A DNA stretch of 64,000 bases from Ricinus communis (GCF_019578655.1 NC_063263.1:15499001-15563000), one strand, 5' to 3'; numbered from the stretch's first letter, positions 11,523 to 25,650 are shown. The notes: generated by a model from the sequence alone, not told the origin. Made by a program: numbers and translations.

Positions 11523-14500
11523 ATGGAGAAATCTGGGTATGGTAGAGATGGTATTTACAGGTCATTAAGACCTCTTCTTGTTCTTCCTAAAGATCCCAAT
11601 CTTTCAATGGTTTCATTTCTTTTTAGAAATTGCAATTCTTACCCTCATAAACCAGCTCTTATTGATGCTGATTTATCGAAAACCTTATCTTTTTCACAGT
11701 TAAAATCCATTGTTATTAAGGTCTCTCATGGTTTACTCAAACTGGGTATCTCTAAAAATGATGTTGTTTTGATCTTTGCCCCCAATTCTTATCAGTTTCC
11801 TATTTGTTTCTTAGCTATTACTTCAATTGGTGCTATTGCAACAACTGCAAATCCTCTTTATACAACTACAGAAATCTCCAAACAGATAAAAGATTCTAAT
11901 CCCAAGTTGGTTATCACTGTTCCTGAGTTATGGAACAAAGTTAAAGATTTTAACTTGCCTGCTGTGTTTTTAGGAGCTAAAGAATCTTTACTTATAGAAC
12001 CCAATTCGAGAATCAAAAGTTTTGATCATTTAGTTGAGCTCGGAGGGTCTAACTCCGAATTCCCTACTATTAATGTGAAGCAGACTGATATAGCTACTTT
12101 GTTATATTCTTCAGGCACTACTGGAATTAGTAAAGGTGTGATTTTGACTCATGGGAATTTCATTGCTGCTTCTCAAATGATCACCATGGATCAAGAAATA
12201 GCAGGTGAATTGCATAATGTATTCCTTTGTTTCTTGCCAATGTTTCATGTGTTTGGATTGGCTGTGATTGCTTACTCACAGCTGCAAACGGGCAATGCTG
12301 TGGTGTCTATGGGGAAGTTTGATTTTGAGTTGGTTTTGAAGGCAGTGGAGAAGTATAGGATAACCCATTTATGGGTTGTGCCTCCTGTGATACTTGCTTT
12401 GGCCAAACAGAGTTTGGTTAAGAAGTATGATCTTTCCTCATTGCAGCATGTGGGTTCAGGTGCTGCTCCTTTGAGCAAAGAACTGATGGAGGAATGTGCC
12501 AAGACTATTCCTCATGCCGCAATTGCTCAGGTATTTGAAATTTCATGTCTAGATTTTGAGGAGGATCATAATTCAAGCATGGAAATGAGAAATATCCATA
12601 TTCAAATGAAACAGTATCCTTCTGATAAATGGGTTTGGGGAGAACTCATTCCCAAAACAATCCACTTATATGCACTATAACGGCCCGGTAACCAAGCAAC
12701 GTGGGATAAATACAACTTCTAACAATTTCTTACTCATGACTCATGAGTTACTATTCATCTTCTCTATACATTGTTAGATTGTAATAGTCCTGTAACTAAG
12801 CGGTGATATTATATTATAATATAATGATATAGTCAGCATCCTTCAAGCTGTGCTTCTATCTAAAAGAATTTGAAATTGCATCTGATATACTTTCTGAATT
12901 TTGAGTTGTTAGAAACAAGGTTTTCCTTCTGATTTGTTATACTCTTTATGGTTTCAGGGTTATGGTATGACTGAGACTACTGGTATTGTTTCAGTGGAGA
13001 ACCCAAGAATAGGTGTTCGACATTCAGGTTCAGCTGGAACACTTGCTGCTGGAATTGAAGCCCAGATAATCAGTGTAGATACTCTGAAGCCTCTTCCTCC
13101 AAATCAGTTAGGGGAAATTTGGGTACGTGGACCCAATATGATGCGAGGTAGATGCTTAATTTGCTGTCAATATCAAGCTTTATCCCTTCAAAAACACGCC
13201 TGAGAAATTAGCCTATGAATTACAAAAAAAAAAAAAGCATACTTAGTATGTAATTTCATCTGTCATAAAAGAGTAAAATCTAGACGTGTAATACTCCAGC
13301 TGCTTTCTGGTTTAGTTTATTCTGGGCTGTTTCAGATACGCATAGTGGTCCAACGCCATGGAAATTTCATGGGTATCTATCTTTAGTCATTTTTATCCAG
13401 AACAATTTATTTTTCATATCTGAGACTAGTTAAGTTGCCATGGCAGTTAATGCATGATGCCTCTAACTTGTGCTGCTATTAGCTCTGGTATGCTAGTTAG
13501 CAGGGTCATTAAGTCTCTTCTCTGTAACAATCATACTTGTCTCTTTTAACTGCTACTATATGTTGGCACTTATCAGGTTTCTACAGCAATATATCTGATC
13601 TATATTCCTCTTTCTTTTTACTAATCATTTTTTACCAGGCAATGCAAAGACATTGGTTATCCTTTCTTGGGATGTCCACTCTCTTCTCTTTGTTTTCTTT
13701 AGCTTTGGTTTCAAGATATTTGAAACAAATAAAAGTACTGATGCCAATTAGAAGAAATCTGGACATATAAATATATACTTTCACTGCAACCTACAGAACT
13801 AGGTTTGCGTTTTCAAAGAAAACAGGTTTACTGATTAATCCTATCTGTAATATACATGCCAACACAAAGCTAACATTTTCTTGGCACTTAATTGAATAAT
13901 TTTTATACAAACTTAATATGTATGATCAGTCAATACAACTGTAGTTTATATTAGCCACTCTGTTTGTGGAATTACATATCAGGAATCAGACTTAGACACT
14001 TCTTTGTTTTAAAATATATTGGCAGGATATTTCAATAACCCACAGGCCACAAAGCAGACGATCGATAAAAAGGGTTGGTTACATACAGGAGATCTTGGAT
14101 ACTTTGACGAGGATGGAAAGCTGTATGTTGTTGACCGTATTAAAGAGCTAATTAAGTACAAAGGATTTCAGGTACTTCTAGTAAACAGAATCAATTACTG
14201 TGCCAAAAATGGCTTACTGCTGGTAAATTATAATTTAACATCTTCCATAAGTTCTTCTGATAATAAATCTGAATTATGTTTTCATGTGGCTATATCATTA
14301 GGTTGCACCAGCTGAGCTTGAAGGGCTGCTTGTTTCTCACCCTGAATTATTGGATGCAGTTGTAATCCCGTAAGTTTAACACCAAACGTTTGTGCTACTT
14401 GCACCACTTCTATAAGAAGCTTTGGTTGTATACCATCTCATGTACATACAATTGATAATTGAGTTGGAACTTGTAGCTTTCCTGATGCTGAAGCTGGTGA

Positions 14501-15275
14501 GGTCCCAGTTGCATATGTTGTGCGCTCGCCCAACAGTTCACTAACTGAAGAAGAGGTTCAAAAGTATATTGCTGACCAGGTAATTGACATATGTGCAAAG
14601 CATCATGGTTTCCTAAGAACCGGCTCGCAATAGTTATTTGATTCAATTCTTGCTGTTGAATCCTTCTCCCTGTCTTCTCCTTATTTTCAACTGTTTTTTT
14701 TCTGCATTATGTAGTATTCCTATTTTTAAGAAGATTTATTTTTGCACATTATATTAGGAAGGATAGGCAATGATGCTATTGGATGACTTTATAGTTTAAC
14801 TTTGTCACCATCATACATGCTTGAAGTTCTATATTCTGTAATAAGAGCACATCATGTGATTCACCCATGTAGTAGATCATGTTTAATGTCCGAGCATTTT
14901 GTCACTTCAGTAGCTCTTCTGCATTTGTTCATTTTTCTCATTTGTTTACAATGTGTTTGGATGGAAATGGAAAGAGAACAGGTTCCATCGAAACCTGCTC
15001 CAATTCTTTTAAGTTTTGAAATGCCTGTTTTTGTACATAACGTACACAGAAATTATGCACCTAAGCATTTTCATGTTTACTTGCAATTCGAATAACAGCT
15101 AGCTGTCGGGTGGCAGCACTTTCTTCCTTGCTTTATAAACTGATTTCTGATTCTGTTGCAGGTTGCGCCTTTCAAAAGATTACGGAGGGTGACATTTATC
15201 AACACTGTTCCTAAATCAGCTTCAGGAAAGATTCTTAGACGAGAACTCATCGAAAAAGTAAAATCCAAGTTGTAA
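11523..15275 (+). CDS. 4CLL7: 4-coumarate:CoA ligase-like 7 type acyl-CoA synthetase, peroxisomal
   Basis: An ANL-superfamily enzyme that activates a carboxylic acid to its acyl-CoA through an acyl-adenylate. Six exons (11523-12530, 12958-13147, 14026-14171, 14302-14369, 14477-14579, 15162-15275) give 542 residues, the normal family length. The N-terminus ([17 protein letters not shown]) is what I remember for Arabidopsis At4g05160. Visible motifs are the AMP-binding loop YSSGTTG (195-201), GYGMTE (337-342), GWLHTGD (416-422), the hinge [13 protein letters not shown] (436-448), and the C-terminal catalytic lysine in SGKILRR (Lys528). The last three residues are SKL, a canonical PTS1. This clade is linked to beta-oxidation steps of jasmonate-precursor and fatty-acid activation rather than to lignin 4CL. 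The substrate cannot be told from sequence alone. Every junction keeps frame with GT-AG ends. Confidence 0.94.
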
Positions 15276-15489
15276 ACACATACCTTGGTTTCTCATTATG
15301 ATACTTGTAAAACAGAAGCAGCATATTAATGGAGAGGACCCTCAGCTTGAAGTTGCAGATGTCTCTGCACTATATGTTCTGCTTTTCTTCTTGTTTTACA
15401 ATAAAAAAGGAGCTGATTGGTCTTTACATTGTAGAAGAAAGTTGTATCTTTTAGTTTATGAACTCACATAGTAAAATTAACTTAGTAGT

Positions 15490-15790
15490 TGGTTGAAATC
15501 TATAAAATTTATGGAATTATTTGTGAATCTAAAATTTATATATATTAAATAAAGTGAAAATTAATTCCCATATAATCAAATTTTTGTGAAATTATTTATA
15601 ACTATATTAAATTCTAATAAAATAGGTAAAATTTTCAAATAAAAGTCAAAAACATTCTATAACACCAAAATATCACTTTCAACTTTATTAATTCAATTTT
15701 ATTTTTTTCTCATGTCTTTTTTTTAATGATTTTTTTTTCAATTAAAATAGCATTATTCATATTTCATTTAAATTATAGAATTAATTTATT
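15490..15790 (+). repeat. AT-rich dispersed repeat, copy 1 of 3
   Basis: The block shares an ordered series of motifs with 46,680-46,930 and 61,440-61,690. These are a 'ctataaaatttat' start, then 'tataa.a..aaaatat', then 'ttaactttatta', then 'tttatttttt' with 'tcttttttt', then 'aat.aaaatag/aaa'. It starts about 215 bases after the CoA ligase stop. The transposon class is unknown. Confidence 0.45.
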
Positions 15791-17589
15791 TGAAAGCATA
15801 TTCAAGTAATTTTCCTAAAACGTTAATTACATCCTGGTCACATTAGCTTGTCATAATAATTTACCAAGAAAAGATTTTTTTAGGAATTATAATCCCATTT
15901 TTATCATCATTATTTTTACTATTAACACAATTAGTCTTACTAATTTCTGTGAATTGAAATTATAATACTTTTTGTAGGAGCCTATTCAATGGAATGAAAT
16001 TCTATCTTTTTCCCCAAAAAAAAAGTTAATAATGCTAAACCCAATTACTGTTCTTGGAACAATAATTTTGACTAATAATTTATTTTAGTTTATAATAATT
16101 TGTTTTAGTTTATAATACAATAATTGATTTTAACTAATAATCTATTTTAGCAATTAAGTCTATTTTGTAGGGACTAGAGCCCAACTAAACATTTTTCTTA
16201 ACAATATATAATAAACAGTGATTGAGTGCTTTTTTAAAAAAAAAAACAAAATCTTAGATTTAAATAAAAGAAATAAAAGCTATATAATGCAAGAAAAAAA
16301 TGTCTGAATTTTTTTATTTAGTATGCAAATTTATTGGAGAATAAAAATGAAATGACATATAGAATAGAGTAGAAAATTCTAATACTTGAAGATAAAAATA
16401 TTTTTTCTATCAAGAATAGTTTATATTTTATTTTTTTTATTATTCTTAGGAACCATTCTTTTATATTATAAATATTGAAATAAAGTTAGTTTTTTCTATA
16501 AAATAAATATTTTTTAATAATTCAACATCCGTTTATAAAAAATTATTAGAATATTTTTTTTTAAAAAAATTAATCAAATTTTAAAGCTAATATCATAAGT
16601 AAATTTTCAATATATCTAAATAAATGTATCTTTGGATAGTAATGATTTATCTTCTAATAATATAATGATTCTTTATGTAAAACCTTTAACTTTTTTCTTA
16701 TGAAACAATAACTTTTAACATAAAATAGTAATTATGAAATATCCTATCCAAACAACAATAAAAAAACATTAACTTATAAACAAACATTAGAATAACTTTT
16801 AACACAAAATTTCTATAGAAGTCTATTAATATCAATATTATTCAAAATCATTATAATGATGAAACATCCTATCCAAACAACAACAAAAATTAACTTATAA
16901 ACAAACATTAAAATAATAGAAGAAAAAAAATCTGATTTTACAATAGAAGTATCATCAAGCTCATGAATAGTAATATGAAGTTGCCATTAAAGAGGTTAGA
17001 CTTAGATTTTAGATATATTAATTAATATGAAAATTTTGAGTAAATTTATTTGTTGGTATCATTCTTTTATAATGGTTTGAGAGTTTAAATTCGTTCAAAA
17101 TCTTAGAAATATTACTTAACAAAATCTATATATTAAAAATAAAAACAATATACTAAAATAAAATATTTTGTAAATTATATGGAGATTAATGTATGTGTAA
17201 AAATTTAAATAATTACACTTATAAGATACAATTTTTGATGATAAGATAGAGTTATAAACTTTAAAAAAAAAATGCACAAGAAAATAGTAAACTCTTATAA
17301 ATTGCACAATACTCATTGATCAATAATTAATATTACCAAGTTAAGGAAAAAAAAGGAAAGATTACACAAACATCATGAAAATAAATATAATCTTAAATTG
17401 TTGATATATTTAAAATACAATTATAAAATTTGCATCAAAATATAATTTTTGATGGATTTATTGTTGATATATAATCATTATTAGCAATATGATCGATCTA
17501 AATTGTATATAGATATTTAAGGGTATTTTAGAGCGTTAATGATTTGTTTCTATATATAATATGGTATAAAGATGTGTTTTACCTCACTT
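15791..17589. other. AT-rich spacer
   Basis: No gene is seen. It contains internal near-repeats such as 'tatccaaacaacaa' followed by 'cttataaacaaacatta' at about 16,743 and again at about 16,870, which suggests an old local duplication. A motif at 17,230-17,255 (atttttgatgataagataga) recurs exactly at 19,141-19,160. Confidence 0.5.
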
Positions 17590-18820
17590 TAGTTTTTCTT
17601 GTCTAAATTCAGAAAATAATGCAAAAAGGAGAATTTGAGCTTAAAACGCACTAATGGGCGTTAATTGGACTGCTGCTATTAAAGGCTCGAGAATTAGACA
17701 CATGAGCTATTAATAGTTTGAGCCTAGCTTAGAGTCAGACATGTGGGCTATTAAAAGTTTGGGCCTAGCTTAATTCATTAAGGCCCAAAAAGGAAAGTTT
17801 AAATAATTATTATGTAATTAGTAGATAACTATCATTTTAGTAGTTTAGTTTGTTTAGGACAATAAAGGGATAAACTAAAGGAGTTGTTTGGGGAGGAAAG
17901 GACTCTAAAAAAAGGAATCTCTACAAGGAGTAGAGGTGAATTAGAAGAGGGACTTCTTCGACTACGGAATCTCTAGAAGACAAGGGTTCTATTCTCGGCA
18001 GAAAATTCTAGAGTAATTCAATTAATCTTTGACATCTTACTAGCTTGCGTGGATCACTCTTTGAAGAATCGGAAAAGCTTTTCGAAGACGTGGAGAAAGA
18101 GGATCAATCTTCTTCATTTCTTGAAGAGCCCTTTAAACTTTGAGGGAGTTTTAATTTTCTGTTTTATGAATCTTAAGTCTTTCTATTTAATTACAATGAA
18201 TTGTTGGATTGAGTATGTTAGGCTAAGTCTCATAAATGTTTAGTTTGGTTTTTTACTTATGTTTGAACCTTATATATTTTGAGTTTAATGAATGATTTCT
18301 TTTCCTTCATATGTTCATTAATTTCATCTATTATTATTGATTGACCATCATATCAATTCAATAGCAATATGTGTTATGAAAATCTTTAGGTTAAAAGTAT
18401 TAGAGACATCATCTTTACTTTAATCTATGTTGGTTAAGAAACCTAAGTTGTATCATTAGCTTGAGTAACTTAGGGAAAAGACACATCACCATCTCATTTG
18501 TTAAATTAGGGCTTAAGAAAATTAAGGGGATTACTAAGTAAAAGCTAGACTAAATACTATTTTATCATATAGTTCATATTAATTATTCTAGTTGCATATT
18601 TACTTTCTGGTTATTTAATTTCTTTTATTAAACTAAGATCATTCTCAAAATATCGGCTTGGAGTGTTTATATTTACTTTCAGTAATTTGTATGATAGTTG
18701 GTCTTTATGACATATGCTCTACAATTCCTTTTGAGATCGACCTCGTGATGAGCTTACCCGAGCTACCATTCGGTTCGTACACTTGCGAGTACTTATTTAG
18801 ACACATCACAATCCAATGAT
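17590..18820 (+). repeat. LTR-retrotransposon-like non-coding fragment
   Basis: The region is GC-richer than its surroundings and non-coding. It contains two direct copies of about 35 bases (17,697-17,731 and 17,739-17,772, each with 'gggcctagctta' or a near match). It ends in a block with 'gatcgacctcgtgatgagc' and 'cacttgcgagtactta'. The second half (about 18,250-18,810) has an inverted, diverged counterpart at 60,000-60,640. The style resembles an LTR or leader of a non-autonomous plant retroelement. I see no primer-binding site or matching second LTR here, so the class is provisional. Confidence 0.5.
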
Positions 18821-19049
18821 GGAAACATGTTACATTATAAAATATAAAGTTTATTCACATCTAAAACACATATATAAATAAAAATTCGAAATTAAAATCA
18901 CAAAGAAATCATTAAAAAAATGAATTAAAAGAAGGACCATACCTGACCACATTGGACTAAAATTAGAGAACCAACCAGAAATAAGAGAGGATATATAATT
19001 ACTATTGCTAGAGTTACCCTTTGAGTCCATACCCACAACATAAATTTTT

Positions 19050-19265
19050 TATGATATTAAATTTTAATATTATATGTTATGAATGATTTTATTTTATTTT
19101 TGTTTGAAAGAGATGAGTTGATTATATTTACTTTAGAGATATTTTTGATGATAAGATAGAGTTACAAATTTAAATTTTAATTTTATATATTATTAGATAT
19201 TTTATTTTGTTTTTGTTTGAGATAAAGTAGTGAGAGAAATGGGTTGATTACATCTAGTATAGAGA
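19050..19265 (+). repeat. Tandem duplication of about 110-120 bp
   Basis: Two adjacent blocks share 'ttaaattttaat', then 'attttattt.gtttttgtttga' and then 'gggttgatta' or 'gagttgatta', then 'tagagat'. They look like an imperfect tandem duplication. The second copy begins with a motif also present at 17,230-17,255. Confidence 0.5.
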
Positions 19266-19269
19266 TTAT

Positions 19270-22200
19270 AATTAAAAACACTCTTTTTAAATTATATTCA
19301 ATTTTAAAATAATTTTCTACCTTTTAATAATTTTATTTATTTGAATAATTTTATTTATTTAAATTTCTAGGTATATATTTTTTCTAGGTGGCTTTCTATT
19401 TTACTTTTTCTCTGCTTCCGCTTTAGTATATATATAGACTATAAGAATGGAAAGGATAATATAATCTACAACTAAAATATAATTAATTATTTATCCACGT
19501 GTTATACGACTGTTATTATTATTCTAATAAAAAAATAATAATATAAAATAAATTTATAGAATATATAATAAATTCTCAATTTTTATAATTATTTCATATA
19601 TCCTTAAAAAGTATTTATTAAGTGTATTTGCTAATAAAATTTCTAATATTCCAAGTTTCTATTAATGGAATAAATATAAAAACTATTCTTAAATATTTAT
19701 TACTTGATTTATTAATTATATATAAAATTGATGCTATTAATATTATAAAAGTGATATGTTTCAGGATTATAATTTATTATATAATATAAAAATTAATTTT
19801 CTAACTAATATAATATAAAAAATATAATTAAAAATACTATTTTTTAGAATTAAAATTTTTAATTAAGAGAATAATTTTTAATTAATATATTAATTATATA
19901 ATAAATATGAAAATTATACATCAACATATTATTTCTGTGTCAAAAATAAATAACACATATAAAAAAAGTACATATAAGAAAACATATTTAAAAAAAATCT
20001 TGTGCCTTAATTTATTAATTATGTATATAATATGGTACTTTTCAGGATAATATTATTATATAATTAGGAAATCACTTTATCAATTAAAATAATATTAAAA
20101 TATAATTAGATGCTTATTTAAAATTATAATATTATTTATTTAAAAAAAATTATTAAATGAATAAATTAATAAAAAAATTATAAAATTACATGTCAATTTA
20201 AATTTTATATATCAAATCAGTAACACATGTTACAATTTGTATATATAAAATAAAATCATTATTTCTGAATTCATATTATATTTCCTCTTTCTTTTTGAAT
20301 TACCTTACATCCACCTAAAGTATTGAAGGGTAAACAACATGTAAAAAAAAAGACAGAGACAAAGAAGATAGAGACACCCACATAGGCAAATGATAAGTGA
20401 ATGCCCCTCCAGCAACTCTCTTTTATAAATCATTTCTTTAGAATTATACATAAAAGAAAAAATAAAAATAACCCTTTTGACTTATATAGAGGTGGAGATG
20501 TGGCCTTCACTGCTAAATTCTATTGGTTTATTTATGGATTAATGTGAGGGATTCTTTTCTTGGAAAAAGAAAAAAGGAACCCTTTCTTTATTTGAAGAGA
20601 TAGAAAATTTATTAATTGAGTTGAGAGAATGTGTTTACAACAAAGAAAATTATGTATTTCTGACATTAATAAAATAGAATCTACAAATAATAGAAAATGA
20701 AGATATTATCAATTGTTATGATAGTAAAAAAGAAAAAAGAAAGAAAAGTAAGGGAATTAATTGGAAATATGCTTATCTTGACAGATGTCGTTGTCATATA
20801 TGATATTCACTGTACTAAATATCTATCTTTCTTTAATTAATGAACGTCCATTTCTATTTGCTAATGTTTATGTTGTTGGGATTTCAACCCTATGCGTGGA
20901 TTGGTTTACCGGATTAATCACATTCTTCTTCCTCTTTTCCGGCCAAGGATTTTATCCTACTAGCAATAGGAGCATACCATCTAAATATGTTCACTTTAAC
21001 ATTATATTTTTTTAATTTAATTTAATAAAATTCTTAAATTTTATTTTATAATATTTTAAATAATTCTTATATTAAGTTAACTTAAATGATGTTTAAACTC
21101 TATCTTTTGACATATTAGTTTAATAATATTAAAATATCTAATATTTAATACATTAAAAAATATTTAAATATTAAAAAAAATACAAGTCGAAGAGCCTATT
21201 AAATTAAATTGGAAGTTGAAATAACCGCCGGTCAGAGGTTAGTAATCCGATAACATTACTTTGGAATCCAATTGGCTGACCTTTGTGGTTAATAAACTTG
21301 CAAAACGATATGGGGAAGCTTAAGATAATGCCATTGTGTAGGTGGGAATAGTGGTCACCACCACAACCAGATTGATTGAGATATAACTCCTTGTTTTGGC
21401 GATTGCAGTCCTTTTGAAGAATCTTCTCTTTGAGGAAGGCTAAAAGATTTCGATTTAGATTTTCCCCAAAGAATCACAAGTCCAAATATGACATTTCTTT
21501 TGTCAAGAAGAGGAGGCTTCAGATAAATTGTTCGAGTTTGAACATCAAGATTTATCTGTCAACTTCAAACCCACTTACATCCTATATAATTCTTATTAAA
21601 GTTAAATATAAATTTCAAAACCCTTGGGCTAATTTTTTTTAGTAAATTCAAACTTTTGCTTTAACGAATGAAACACATAATTTCATCATAATCTAAAGTA
21701 GATTAGTTAGGACTTGAAACTTAACTAAAATCAGAGGAGAACATATTTAAAGATTCTCTTTCAATTATGCTAAAAAAATTATTTATAAATTTATTATATA
21801 AATATAAAATTTAATTATTATTTCTTTCTTTTTGAAACTAGTTATTTTAAAATTATTTATCACTTATAAATTTTTAAATTTTCTAAAATATCCCTTTGTA
21901 GTTATTTATTATTAAGTAATATCTTTTTAAATATTATTATCTTTTTTTAGAATTAATATAGAATATACACCACAACTAATAAAAAATGAGCACGTATGTA
22001 ATAGTGTTTTATATTTTGATATTGAATGATTGATGCATAGGTGAGCCACGTGCACTAAACCTATGTAAAGAATTTTAAACTTTTTTATATAAATATTTTT
22101 AACTATTCTTTTACATCGACTGAAATTGAAACAGTTTGATTCTGAATCGGTCTCGAGCCATCCAAGAGATGGTGCAGAGCCAGTTTCATATGCTATGAAA

Positions 22201-24911
22201 CTGTAAAACCGGAAGTTCTTGAATTAAAATCGCCGGTCTAGACCCAATTGTCAAACAAAGGTTACAAGGCAGATTTTTTTTAAGGTGTCTCCCTGGAACG
22301 CAGGGAATTGTTGGGAACTCCAAGTGTGTATGTGAGGCTGAATTTGTTCTGCCGGTCAATTCTGAATTTGTTGCAAAGAGATAATGTGCACGTGCAGGCC
22401 ACGTACAATTATGAAGAAGCTAGCTGGATTTGTTTGAGGTTTAATGGCCCACATCTCCCATTTGCCCAAATCAAATATCAATTTATCTCTTCCTTCCAGA
22501 CTCCTTTTTTGCTGTTTGTTTTGGTTCAATTCTCCACCCTCCCTTTGTTCTATTCTATGCATTAATGGGTCCCAAAAATGAAATGAGAAATTACCAACAA
22601 AATTAAGACATGACTGCACTTAAATTCCCATTTGATAATCTCACTCTTTCCTTTTTCTTTTAATTAGACATCAATTATTGTGGATTATCCAATAGCATAA
22701 CAATCTTATTACGTATTTCTCATCACATTAATAGTATCTTTAATTAGTATTAGTATTAGTATCGGACTTTTAATTCCCATAGATTTGAATATTAATAGGT
22801 CATTGCTTGATTAGCATAATATCACTACTTTCTGCAAAAACTGTAGCCATTTTTGATTCTACAACAAATACATATTCCTTTTGTTGGTATAATTTCAATT
22901 AATATCATTAACATCATCTACACATTAAGATATTCAAATTCGTTTCTAGAAATACCAAAAAGAAAAAAAAATGTAATATTCAAATTTCTATATAATTCTT
23001 TTCTTTCTTTTGTTAAGATTGCTTGTGGATTAATTAATTTTCTTTTATATATATATAATTTATGGAATCTTTACAATATATTTTTTGGTTATAATAGACT
23101 CTTTTTCTTTTAACAAATGTTGTAAAGTAATACTCAATTTTATTATTCTGATGGTAAGAAAGCCAAATTTAGATGTATACTGCATAGAAATAGCAGCAGA
23201 CAGATTTTTCTGAGTATATTCTCTATCCGAACCCTAATGCAATAGATTTTAAAAGTTGTAATTGAATTTGAGTGGATTTGATTTCAAATTTAAAGGCATA
23301 TATCACATCAAGTCGAATATAATCTCGAAAATACTTGTTATTTAAAACCGGTTATGCAAATGGATTTAGTTCAAGGTATTCGAATATAGTATATGATATC
23401 CTTTTATTTTATAATTTTTTATTTTTTTTTACATTACGATTTATTAATTTATTTTAATAGATATAATATCTACTATGTAATTAAATATCCATAAAATCTA
23501 TTTAAAAGTTAATATATTAAATAAAGTTGAGCGGATTTAAATAATATAAAAATACTTCTATAATTTATTTAATATAACAAAAATAATGTTTTAAATATGT
23601 TTAGAATACATTTGAATATACATATTTATTCGAGTACGAATTCAGATAATCTTAAATGAAAGAATCATCGGCCTCGGTGCCATTACTAATTCTGCATGAG
23701 CCATTATATAATATATATATGGATAGACATTCACAGAACTGAAGCCCAGTAGAAAACAAAAACTCATGAGCTGGTTGGTCTGAAATGGAACACGAGCAGG
23801 ACATAGTGTGCCTTGTGTATAAAAATTGAAAACAGAAAAGCAAAGCAAACCAAACCAAATACTGGCTACTGGCAGGCAGGCTGCCTACTCACATATTCAG
23901 GGGAAATAAAGTCCTTATCACTATGAAAAAGTGGACAATTGGCAGTCCAGCTGCTTCCCATTCTCCTACTGGTTTTTATTCATCTTTTTTAAATTGTTCT
24001 TATTTTCTCAAAAATGATAGTGAATATTATGAATTTTATTACATTAATTTATTTTAAACTATACCTTCTATATAAATTTTTATCTACAAAAAGCACCTGA
24101 ATTAAAAACGAAAGAAGTTTAGATTATATAATAAATTTATAATTAAAATAATAATAATAATAAATGAGATTTTTCTGATAGATTTACATAATGTATTTAT
24201 AAATCAAATTAGCACTAAGCTCCTTGTCTTTATAATTCTAATTGGCAAGCTCCATGGCTTAGATTTCGTATTAAAAGTATAAAATCTAAAACATTCTCAC
24301 TTCAATGTGATATGAATTGAACAACTCTTTTTCTTTAGGTTACCTAAAGATTTAGCTCGCATTCATTTTTCTCTCATTTGGAATGCATAACGAGAGCAGA
24401 TAGGCAGGAAAAACTTGAAAAAGAGAGAAGGGAGCCTTCGACACATGAAATCTAGTCTTAATATATGAAGAAGTAGACGAATAGAAGTCCTGTGGCATAA
24501 AAATGTTTCAGTGAGAGTGAAAAAGTATACTAAATCTTTTATCTAGTTTAGATATATGAGGCCTGTTTATACAAAGTATAAAAAACTTATATATTCATAT
24601 AATTAATCTATTCATTAAGATATTTACTTCTGATGCATGTAGAAGTTATTTTTTTATTTTTTTATATTTACTATGCATGTGTTCTTGATGGTCGGCCAAT
24701 ATCTATATGGTTTAAATCCTACATTAAAATATTAATAATTTATTACGAATTTAGGAGATGTTGAAAAAATATGGAACTCGCTTTCCACATTATAAATATG
24801 AAATCATAATGAAAGGAAATTAATAATATTCATTTGATGACTTGCCTAACTGTAAAATGCTAAAAATTACAAATGACTTGTCTATAAAGACATGGAGAAT
24901 AGGAATAGGAT
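19270..24911. other. Long spacer with no identifiable gene
   Basis: 19,270-20,280 is almost pure A/T. 20,290-20,450 and 21,200-21,640 are less biased but hold only short frames. 22,100-22,460 is a GC-richer island with a perfect inverted repeat at 22,181-22,203 (arms cagtttcata and tatgaaactg), perhaps part of a degraded DNA transposon. 23,640-23,990 is another mixed-composition island with no convincing coding potential. I found no tRNA or known microRNA in this stretch. Confidence 0.5.
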
Positions 24912-24916
24912 CCATT

Positions 24917-25650
24917 TGATGGGAAAAACAGCCACAAACGGTAAACAAATAAATGCGGAATTAATATCTGTTTGTCTAAACTTTCCCAACTTGAATGAAC
25001 CCCGAGGATGCAAACAAATAGGATGTTCTTAATGCAATTAGAACACACACAATATCACTGCTATGCACCAAGATATTGAGCTAAAACAGTAAGCACACAA
25101 CAACACAAAGACACCGAAATTTTAGCGTGGAAAACCTATAAACTAGGGAAAAACCAGGGGACCATTTTGGCCGCTTAAATCCACTATCATCATCAAAGGA
25201 GCAATACAAAGTGTTCTCTAGATAATACTGGAGGCATACAAAATCATCATATCCTTGGAAGTAAGCACATCAAGGTGTATGGAATCAAAATAGAGCCAAG
25301 ATAAGAAATATATCACCGGAAAATTAGCTCGTCTGACCAACGAAACCCGACCTCCGGACCTCAAAATATTGGCCCGGATCTTTGTGTAGTCGTCCAAAAA
25401 TCACGACGATCCAACGGTTCAATCTACGGAAACGGAACTTTTCTGCTGTCAGATATTCTCCTCTCTTCACCTCTCTCTTTTCTTTTAATATATGAAGTCT
25501 TGGTAAAAAAAACCCTAGCCCTAGACGTTTTTATATAATAATATGCTCCCAAAATAGAAAGTCTAAATAAGACTTTAATATGCTCAATGGTTGGGCTTTC
25601 CTCATGGGTCAAAAAAAAAACAAAGAAAGAAAGAAAAAAAAAACCCAACA
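24917..25650 (-). repeat. Left LTR (3' LTR of the copia element)
   Basis: 734 bases, nearly identical to the right LTR for long stretches. The first 300 bases show only a few substitutions. Differences, mostly one- to three-base indels, cluster at about 25,325-25,460. The ends are TG...CA. The sequence contains the TATA-rich segment and T/A runs expected of a copia promoter region, read from the minus strand. Confidence 0.96.

Noticed and set aside
12531..12680. Open frame continuing past exon 1 of the CoA ligase gene
   Set aside because: It is intron read-through. A gtattt donor follows 12,530, and the conserved GYGMTE segment resumes in phase at 12,958.
23642..23858. Two overlapping minus-strand frames of 68 codons
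   Set aside because: No recognisable domain, no splice context, and both frames in the same DNA cannot be real. Likely accidental.
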